Below, one piece after another: positions 1 through 4,109 of a stretch of 5,288 nucleotides of DNA. The stretch's first letter is position 1, and each line of letters opens with the position of its first letter. The translations under genes and the position numbers were made by a program. Under the pieces are notes generated by a model. The model saw nothing but the letters and a program-made list of their open reading frames with translations, searched no databases and was not told where the DNA came from. Source of the DNA: Lentisphaeria bacterium (lineage in GTDB: Bacteria > Verrucomicrobiota > Lentisphaeria > Oligosphaerales > Oligosphaeraceae); the NCBI GenBank assembly GCA_016302725.1, contig JAEDNB010000149.1, positions 1-5,288 on the forward strand, written 5' to 3'.

Positions 1-935
1 TTCACCAGCCATTCCCCGAAGAACTTGTTTTCCCCGGTGGCGGGGTTCCGGGTGAAGGCCACCCCGGTGGCGCTGGTGTCCCCCATGTTGCCGAAGACCA
101 TGGTCTGGACATTGACGGCGGTGCCCCAGGTGTCGGGAATGTCCTCAATGCGGCGGTAGGAGATGGCCTTGGCGCCATTCCAGCTCTTGAAGACCGCGCC
201 GATGCCCCCCCAAAGCTGCTGGACAGGGTCGTCGGGGAACTCGGTGCCCAGGACTTCCTTGATGCGGCGTTTGAAGGCGCTGGAGAGATCCCGGAGGTCG
301 GCGGTGGTCAGGTCGGTGTCGGACTTGTAGTCCTTGATGTATTTGTATTGGGCCAGCATGTCATCCAGCAGTTTCCGGATGCCCTTTCCATCGATGGGGT
401 CGATGCCCTCGGCCTTCTCCATGACCACGTCGGCGTACATCATGATCAGGCGGCGGTAGGAGTCCCAGACAAAGCGCTCGTTCTTGGTCTGGGCAATCAG
501 CCCGGGGATGGTGGCGGTGGAGAGCCCGATGTTGAGGACGGTGTCCATCATGCCGGGCATGGATTTCCGGGCGCCGGAGCGGCAGGAGACCAGGAGGGGA
601 TTCCGGGGATCCCCGTATTTGCGGCCCATCTGCTTCTCCACGACGGCCAGCGCCTCCTCAACCTGGGCCTTCAGTTCAGCGGGGAACTGCCCCCCCAGGG
701 AGAAATACTCATTGCAGCATTCGGTGGTGATAGTGAAGCCGGCGGGCACGGGGAGCCCCAGGCGGCTCATTTCCGCCAGATTCGCCCCCTTTCCCCCCAG
801 GAGATTCCGCATCTCCGCATTGCCCTCCGCCTCGTTCTGCCCAAAGCGATACACATACTTCACTCCTCCCGCCGCTGCGCCCTCGGACGCACGGGAAGAG
901 GCGCTCTTCCGGTTGCTCATCTTCTTTTCGGTCAT
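1..935 (-). CDS. ppdK: Pyruvate, phosphate dikinase, N-terminal 311 residues (runs off left edge)
   Basis: This cytosolic enzyme interconverts pyruvate + ATP + Pi and PEP + AMP + PPi, serving glycolysis or gluconeogenesis. Reading the minus strand from ATG 933-935 gives an open frame to the window edge. Only the N-terminal nucleotide-binding domain is present. The glycine-rich stretch LLGGKGANLAEM (about residues 45-56) carries K49, matching the ATP-binding Lys22 of the Clostridium symbiosum enzyme. CRSGARKSMPGMMDT (about 118-132) carries R119, matching its Arg92. DTWGTAVNVQTMVFGN and ATGVAFTRNPATGE follow near the edge, as in the family. The phosphohistidine and PEP-binding domains lie outside the window. 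The first ATG has an AGAGG-type ribosome site 8 nt upstream, so I chose it. It gives about 24 Ser/Ala/Lys-rich residues before the usual KYVYRFG start, and internal GTG starts are possible. The family assignment is secure; the exact start is less so. Confidence 0.97.
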   Translation of the reverse strand, partial: MTEKKMSNRKSASSRASEGAAAGGVKYVYRFGQNEAEGNAEMRNLLGGKGANLAEMSRLGLPVPAGFTITTECCNEYFSLGGQFPAELKAQVEEALAVVEKQMGRKYGDPRNPLLVSCRSGARKSMPGMMDTVLNIGLSTATIPGLIAQTKNERFVWDSYRRLIMMYADVVMEKAEGIDPIDGKGIRKLLDDMLAQYKYIKDYKSDTDLTTADLRDLSSAFKRRIKEVLGTEFPDDPVQQLWGGIGAVFKSWNGAKAISYRRIEDIPDTWGTAVNVQTMVFGNMGDTSATGVAFTRNPATGENKFFGEWLV

Positions 936-943
936 CTGTTTTT

Positions 944-949
944 CCTCTC
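944..949 (-). promoter_or_regulatory. Ribosome binding site for ppdK (GAGAGG)
   Basis: On the minus strand GAGAGG lies 8 nt before the ATG at 933-935. It supports that ATG over the in-frame ATG at 918-920, which has only an AAAAGAAG stretch before it. A stronger GGGAGGA (864-870) lies inside the frame and could serve a later GTG start. Confidence 0.6.
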
Positions 950-1177
950 GTGGTGTAATCGGCCTCCCCAATGGAAGCCGGAAGGGGATGGAGGCAAAAA
1001 CGACCGAGGCGGACCCTGTTCTCCTACAAGAAGGCAAGGGGAGCAAAAGCGGGAACGGAGGAGAATCGGCCGCCCCGCCCCCCTGGCGCCCCCAGCCCCA
1101 AAGCCGAAAGGAGGGGAAAGGCGGACAAGGAAACGGAACGGAAAAACGGACAGGGAACGGCCTGCGGCCATCTCTGG

Positions 1178-1214
1178 AAAAAACAAGGACACGACCCGGG
1201 CCGTGTCCTTGTTT
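1178..1214 (-). terminator. Rho-independent terminator of the small basic gene
   Basis: A perfect 13-bp inverted repeat (arms 1181-1193 and 1202-1214) encloses an 8-nt loop. Read on the minus strand, the hairpin runs straight into six T residues (1183-1178, partly shared with the arm base). The plus-strand side has only three T before CC, so it works mainly for minus-strand transcripts. It lies about 92 bp past the stop of the small basic gene and about 240 bp before ppdK, so it should separate the two transcripts. Confidence 0.88.
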
Positions 1215-1251
1215 CCTTCGTCACGGGCGCCAGCCCATGACACAGGGGGAG

Positions 1252-1268
1252 CCGGAAGGCAATTCCGG
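1252..1268. repeat. Short inverted repeat after the small basic gene
   Basis: CCGGAA (1252-1257) and TTCCGG (1263-1268) form a perfect 6-bp stem around a 5-nt loop. A further TTCCGGC copy at 1290-1296 lies just beyond the stop codon of the small gene and could pair with the 1251-1257 arm instead. The structure would sit in the 3' untranslated part of the minus-strand message, between stop codon and terminator. It has no T tract, so I do not call it a terminator. It may only protect the 3' end. Confidence 0.4.
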
Positions 1269-1305
1269 GTCCCCGTTGCCGGGAGTCTTTTCCGGCATGG
1301 CAAGT

Positions 1306-1413
1306 CTACTTCTTCTTGGCAGCGGCCTTCGCCTCGTTGATGCGGGCGCGGACACGCTCCTCATAACGCTTGCGACGGACGCGCTTCTCTGCCTTGGTGT
1401 GCTGCTGGCTCAT
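1306..1413 (-). CDS. 35-residue highly basic protein, function unknown
   Basis: The reading frame starts at ATG 1411-1413 and stops at TAG 1306-1308. It begins MSQQHTKAEKRVRRKRYEER and ends in AAAKKK. It has 7 Lys, 7 Arg and 4 Glu, so a net charge near +10, with no Cys and no membrane segment. It should be mostly helical and bind nucleic acid, most plausibly rRNA or the ribosome (inference). The evidence that it is a real gene is unusually good for its size. AAGG lies 11 nt before the ATG, a good -35/-10 pair lies upstream, and a strong terminator lies downstream. All seven Arg codons are CGC or CGT with no CGG, unlike the neighbouring genes, which suggests high expression. It does not match ribosomal proteins bS21, bL34, bL36 or THX, nor the Chlamydia/Verrucomicrobia small basic protein that I remember. 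I vaguely recall similar short proteins in Verrucomicrobiota but cannot verify this. The longer frame reaching to 1587 is rejected because it runs across the promoter. Confidence 0.85.
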   Translation of the reverse strand: MSQQHTKAEKRVRRKRYEERVRARINEAKAAAKKK

Positions 1414-1482
1414 GGGCAATGTTTCCTTAAAGGGTTGAAGATGCAGGAAATGGGGTGCGAAAAAAGATAAGGAATGGGGCGT

Positions 1483-1510
1483 ACTATATTCGGCACCAAA
1501 GGATTTGCAA
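1483..1510 (-). promoter_or_regulatory. Sigma-70-type promoter of the small basic gene
   Basis: On the minus strand TTGCAA (1510-1505) is followed after 16 bp by TATAGT (1488-1483). These match the -35 and -10 consensus at 4/6 and 5/6 positions. Transcription would start near 1476, giving a leader of about 63 nt before the ATG. A run of nine C (plus strand, 1516-1524) lies 5 bp upstream of the -35 box. Confidence 0.72.
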
Positions 1511-1515
1511 GGAGA

Positions 1516-1524
1516 CCCCCCCCC
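1516..1524. repeat. C9 homopolymer upstream of a promoter
   Basis: Nine consecutive C residues on the plus strand sit just upstream of the minus-strand -35 box. They may only reflect GC-rich intergenic composition. Tracts of this kind can change length by slippage, which here would alter upstream promoter spacing but not any reading frame. Confidence 0.6.
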
Positions 1525-1541
1525 TCCGCCGCAGGGACGCG

Positions 1542-1577
1542 CCCCCCTCCGCCCTCCGGGAAGGGAGAGGAGGGGGA
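1542..1577. repeat. Polypyrimidine/polypurine imperfect inverted repeat
   Basis: CCCCCTCC (1543-1550) is complementary to GGAGGGGG (1569-1576). An inner CCCT (1552-1555) pairs with AGGG (1562-1565), giving an interrupted hairpin with a small CCGGGA loop. The left arm is nearly all pyrimidine and the right nearly all purine on the same strand. It lies between the two divergent promoters and has no T tract, so it is not a terminator. Its role is unknown, and it could act as an insulator or be compositional chance. Confidence 0.45.
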
Positions 1578-1626
1578 GGGAAGGCATTCGCCCCCGGCCC
1601 CATGGGGCGGCTTGGCGGAGTCAGGT

Positions 1627-1632
1627 TATAGT
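1627..1632 (+). promoter_or_regulatory. Possible -10 element of the tig promoter (TATAGT)
   Basis: TATAGT matches the sigma-70 -10 consensus at 5/6 and stands out in a very GC-rich region. It is the same hexamer as the -10 of the divergent small gene. No good -35 lies at 16-18 bp; TTGGCG (1612-1617) is only 9 bp away. It is flanked by a short inverted repeat, GGTT/AACC (1624-1637). If it is used, the tig leader would be about 100 nt. Confidence 0.4.
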
Positions 1633-1729
1633 AAACCGCTTTTCCAGCAGGTTCCCTGGCCGGCCCATGTCTTTGTTCTGCGGGCGGCGGGGGCACCTTT
1701 CATTCATCAAGAGAACTCTTCCCTTATCG

Positions 1730-1735
1730 AAGGAG
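1730..1735 (+). promoter_or_regulatory. Ribosome binding site setting the GTG start of tig
   Basis: AAGGAG is followed by a 6-nt spacer and then GTG at 1742-1744. This near-ideal site fixes the start. The frame stays open far upstream, but only with low-complexity non-family sequence, and no other start nearby has such a site. Confidence 0.88.
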
Positions 1736-1741
1736 TCGAAC

Positions 1742-3139
1742 GTGGAAACCTACAAAAGCGGTCTCAATGCCGAACTGACGATGACGGAGCCCTGCGTCAT
1801 GCAGCTCAACGCCGTCGTCCCCGCCGTGAACGGCAAGAAGACATACAAGGATGTTCTGACCTATTATACCGCCCGGGTGCCGAGGAAAGGCTTCCGGGCG
1901 GGGCATGTGCCTCAGTCCATGATTTTGAGTCTGCACGGGAAGGAAATCTGCGAGGAAACGGCGGAGCGCCTGCTCAACGCCACCATGGCGGAGTTGATTG
2001 AGGCCAAGGACCTGAAATTGTCCGGCAGCCTGGATTTGGAGGGCGGGGCTCTTCCCGCCTATGTCCCTGACCAGGACTTCGCCATCAAGGCGACCCTGGA
2101 AGTCTATCCCGAGTTCACCCTTCCCTCCCACAAGGGCCTGAAGGCCACCCGGAAGAAGGTGCAGGTGGAGCAGAAGAAGGTGGACGAGGCCTCGGAGACC
2201 TTCCTGCGGATGCACGGCAAATACGAACCCGTGAGCCGCCCCGCCCAGCCTGGCGACATGCTCAAGGTGGACTTCAAGACGGATGCCCCCGAGGAACTGA
2301 AGGAGGATCCCCGCGCCAAATACCTGGTGGAGGGGACGAACTCCTGGCAGATCATGCGGGAGCCCGAGAGCATTCCCGGCATCACCGCCGCCCTCACCGG
2401 CGTCTCCGTCGGGGAATCCAAGGAAGTGGACGTCACCTTCCCCGGGGATTTCCGGGTGGAGGCCCTGGCCGGAAAGCCCCTCCACTACACCTTTACCATC
2501 AATGAGATCCAGGGTTTCGAGCCCCCCGCCTTTGACGAGAAGTTCATCGCCGAGACCGGCCTGAAGGACATGGACGAGGTGAAGAAATCCATCCGGCAGC
2601 GGATGGAGGACCAGCAGGAGAGGAATGCGGCGAACGAGGTCTACGAACAGGTGGTGGCGGCCTTCCAGAAACAGCTGGACTTCCCCCTGCCTCCCGCCCT
2701 GGTGGCCCGCACCATGGAGGAGGCCACCCGGCGCATGGAGGAAGAACTGAAGAGCCGGAACCTCTCCCCGGAGGAACTGGAGAAGACACGCCAGGAAAGA
2801 CTGGAAAACCTCCAGAAGGAGATCCCCGCCAACCTGCGCCTCGTCCACGCCCTGGACGAACTGGCCAAGCAGGAAAAGGTGACCCTCGACAACAACGACT
2901 ACTTCAACTACTGCGTCACCATGGCCCAGAGCATGCGCACCGACCTGGACCACGTCATCTCCGAAATCCGGAAGAACCGGGGTGCCTGGGAGAGGATGGA
3001 GACGGACCTCCGCCGCCAGAAGGCCATCGCCCTCCTGGTGGACAATGCCGACGTGACCATCGTGGGCGAGGACGGACAGCCCCTGCCCCCCGAGGAAGCC
3101 GCCCCCGCCAAAGAACCCGCCCCCGCGGCCGCCGAGTAG
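1742..3139 (+). CDS. tig: Trigger factor, ribosome-associated chaperone (465 aa)
   Basis: Trigger factor binds the large ribosomal subunit at the exit tunnel and shields nascent chains. The GTG start is set by AAGGAG 6 nt upstream. Residues 1 to about 120 form the ribosome-binding domain, with the signature loop GFRAGHVP at 50-57 (E. coli GFRKGKVP). About 165-250 corresponds to the FKBP-like PPIase domain (RPAQPGDMLKVDF start, IPGITAALTGVSVGE, VTFPGDF). About 255-440 is the SurA-like helical chaperone domain (EVKKSIRQRM, LPPALVARTMEEA). The length fits the family (E. coli 432) with a Pro/Ala/Glu-rich tail at 443-465. In the PPIase part the usual IPGFE reads IPGIT (I214), and the FxGxxxGxxF segment is not recognisable, so prolyl isomerase activity may be weak or lost (inference). 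It stands first in a tig-clpP-clpX cluster but is 360 bp from clpP, with no clear terminator between. Confidence 0.96.
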   Translation: METYKSGLNAELTMTEPCVMQLNAVVPAVNGKKTYKDVLTYYTARVPRKGFRAGHVPQSMILSLHGKEICEETAERLLNATMAELIEAKDLKLSGSLDLEGGALPAYVPDQDFAIKATLEVYPEFTLPSHKGLKATRKKVQVEQKKVDEASETFLRMHGKYEPVSRPAQPGDMLKVDFKTDAPEELKEDPRAKYLVEGTNSWQIMREPESIPGITAALTGVSVGESKEVDVTFPGDFRVEALAGKPLHYTFTINEIQGFEPPAFDEKFIAETGLKDMDEVKKSIRQRMEDQQERNAANEVYEQVVAAFQKQLDFPLPPALVARTMEEATRRMEEELKSRNLSPEELEKTRQERLENLQKEIPANLRLVHALDELAKQEKVTLDNNDYFNYCVTMAQSMRTDLDHVISEIRKNRGAWERMETDLRRQKAIALLVDNADVTIVGEDGQPLPPEEAAPAKEPAPAAAE

Positions 3140-3142
3140 GGA

Positions 3143-3185
3143 TTCGCCCCCTGTCCCTTTCGCTTCCGTTGCGCCTTCGCCCCCT
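3143..3185 (+). repeat. Direct repeat TTCGCCCCCT, two copies 33 bp apart
   Basis: Identical 10-bp copies stand at 3143-3152 and 3176-3185, right after the tig stop codon. The sequence is C-rich and similar strings occur elsewhere in the window, so chance or local duplication are both possible. Confidence 0.4.
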
Positions 3186-3413
3186 CTGGAGGAAGGCGGG
3201 CGGGGGCGCGAGGGGGTTTCCCGCGTTCCAGGAAAAGGGGGAGCCCTTCCGCCTTCCCCTCTTCCGCCCTCTTCCCCTCTCCCTGTCCGCCGCCGCGAAG
3301 CGTCGGCCTGGGGGAGGCCTCCATGCGACCCCATAGCCCCGGCGCCTCCTGGCGAGGCCCCGGGTTTCCGCCGCCCCGAGTTTCCGTTCCACGCTCCCGG
3401 CGGCTTTCCCGTA

Positions 3414-3445
3414 CGCGTGCGCCCGCATACGCATACGCGCACGCG
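3414..3445. repeat. 9-bp perfect GC inverted repeat enclosing tandem GCATAC
   Basis: CGCGTGCGC (3414-3422) and GCGCACGCG (3437-3445) are perfect inverted repeats around a 14-nt loop. The loop contains GCATAC twice in tandem (3425-3436). Most of the stretch alternates purine and pyrimidine. It ends 54 bp before the clpP ATG, so it could be a protein-binding site, a leader RNA hairpin, or a supercoiling-sensitive Z-DNA or cruciform element. No T run follows on either strand, so an intrinsic terminator is unlikely. Confidence 0.65.
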
Positions 3446-3499
3446 GACACCCCCGCAACGGCCGGCCCCGGCCCCATGTCTTCAGGAGATTCATAGAAA

Positions 3500-4105
3500 A
3501 TGAGTTATTACGCCCCTTATGTCATTGAGCAGACCGGCAATGGCGAACGCCAATACGACATCTTCTCCCGGCTGCTGAAGGACCGGATTGTCATCCTGGG
3601 AAGCGAGGTGGACGACACCGTGGCCAACAGCATCATGGCCCAGTTCCTCTTCCTCCAAAGCGAGGATCCCCGGAAGGACATCCACTTCTACATCAACTCC
3701 CCGGGCGGCGTGGTCTCCGCCGGCCTGGCCATCTACGACACCATGCAAATGCTCTCCTGCGACGTGCGCACCTACTGCATTGGGCAGGCGGCCTCCATGG
3801 GGGCGGTGCTGCTGGCCGCCGGGGCAGAGGGCAAGCGCTTCGCCCTCCCCCACTCCCGCATCATGATCCACCAGCCCAGCGGCGGATGCCAGGGCACGGC
3901 GGCGGACATCCACATCCAGGCCCAGGAGATTCTCAAGACCAAGGCCGTCCTCTACGACATCCTCTCCAAGCACATCGGCAAGAGCGCCGAGCAGATTGCC
4001 AAGGACTCCGAACGGGATTTCTTCATGTCCGCCCAGGAGGCGGTGGACTACCACGTGGTGGATGAGATGATTCAGCCCAAAGCCAAGGACGCCAGCAGGA
4101 AATAG
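3500..4105 (+). CDS. clpP: ATP-dependent Clp protease proteolytic subunit ClpP (201 aa)
   Basis: ClpP is the cytosolic serine peptidase that forms the double-ring degradation chamber fed by ClpX or another Clp ATPase. The catalytic triad is visible: S99 in [12 protein letters not shown]124 in [10 protein letters not shown] and D173 in [12 protein letters not shown]. The oxyanion and strand motif INSPGG is at 65-70, and the handle-region helix is at about 130-155. The length is normal (E. coli 207 with a 14-residue propeptide). Here S99 lies only two residues later than Ser97 of mature E. coli ClpP, so almost no propeptide is expected. The N-terminus [18 protein letters not shown] fits the axial-loop region. 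The start ATG has AGGAG 11 nt upstream, a rather long spacing. clpX follows after 4 bp, so the two are cotranscribed and probably translationally coupled. No key residue is missing. Confidence 0.98.
   Translation: MSYYAPYVIEQTGNGERQYDIFSRLLKDRIVILGSEVDDTVANSIMAQFLFLQSEDPRKDIHFYINSPGGVVSAGLAIYDTMQMLSCDVRTYCIGQAASMGAVLLAAGAEGKRFALPHSRIMIHQPSGGCQGTAADIHIQAQEILKTKAVLYDILSKHIGKSAEQIAKDSERDFFMSAQEAVDYHVVDEMIQPKAKDASRK
4097..4102 (+). promoter_or_regulatory. Ribosome binding site of clpX inside the clpP end
   Basis: AGGAAA within the last codons of clpP lies 7 nt before the clpX ATG at 4110-4112. Ribosomes finishing clpP at TAG 4103-4105 end next to this start, which favours coupled production of the peptidase and its unfoldase. 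Confidence 0.6.
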
Positions 4106-4109
4106 CCCC

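Larger units (their letters stand above)
936..1305. other. 370-bp spacer between ppdK and the small basic gene
   Basis: No credible gene is seen on either strand. The open frames crossing it lack family motifs and have Pro/Arg/Gly-rich, GC-driven compositions. It holds the ppdK ribosome site at its left end, the terminator of the small basic gene in the middle (1178-1214) and a short inverted repeat at 1252-1268. No clear sigma-70 promoter for ppdK is visible between the terminator and the ppdK start. The best minus-strand candidate (TTCCGG, 17 bp, GATTAC) matches consensus poorly, but the terminator implies that ppdK needs its own promoter here. Confidence 0.6.
1414..1741. other. 328-bp divergent spacer between the small basic gene and tig
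   Basis: This spacer holds the control regions of two divergent transcripts. From left to right: the leader and promoter of the minus-strand small gene (to 1510), a C9 tract (1516-1524), a pyrimidine-then-purine block that can fold back (1542-1577), a plus-strand -10-like TATAGT (1627-1632), and about 100 nt of tig leader ending in AAGGAG. No gene is seen in it. The open frames that cross it translate to Pro/Gly/Arg-rich low-complexity protein. Confidence 0.65.
3140..3499. other. 360-bp spacer between tig and clpP
   Basis: No gene is seen. The first part repeats TTCGCCCCCT (3143-3152 and 3176-3185). The middle (about 3233-3292) is strongly pyrimidine-rich on the plus strand. A small GGCCT/AGGCC hairpin with a G5 loop lies at 3305-3319. 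The last 100 bp hold a GC hairpin with an internal tandem repeat (3414-3445) and the clpP ribosome site AGGAG (3484-3488). I find neither a T-tract terminator for tig nor a consensus sigma-70 promoter for clpP, so cotranscription and an atypical promoter both remain possible. Confidence 0.6.

Noticed and set aside
348..1470. Plus-strand open frames of about 330 codons over the ppdK region
   Set aside because: They are antisense to a clear pyruvate, phosphate dikinase and run through a terminator and a spacer with no coding-like composition.
1414..1587. Longer version of the small basic protein (93 codons)
   Set aside because: The extension reads through the TTGCAA/TATAGT promoter and homopolymer tract, and the internal ATG at 1413 has its own ribosome site.
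1505..1741. 79-codon N-terminal extension of trigger factor from an upstream ATG
   Set aside because: It crosses the C9 tract and the putative tig -10, encodes Pro/Arg/Gly-rich junk, and the GTG at 1742 has a near-perfect ribosome site and matches the family start.
3207..3225. Bulged hairpin with a TTT loop considered as the tig terminator
   Set aside because: The stem is interrupted and no T run follows, so nothing supports termination.
1724..3442. Very long minus-strand open frame (572 codons) opposite tig
   Set aside because: It is the antisense shadow of tig in GC-rich DNA: Gly/His/Leu/Val-rich with no family motif, while the plus strand reads as a complete trigger factor.
3411..3446. 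Clustered short repeats considered as a CRISPR-like or phage attachment site
   Set aside because: There are only two adjacent 6-bp units inside one inverted repeat, with no spacers, cas genes, integrase or tRNA end nearby.
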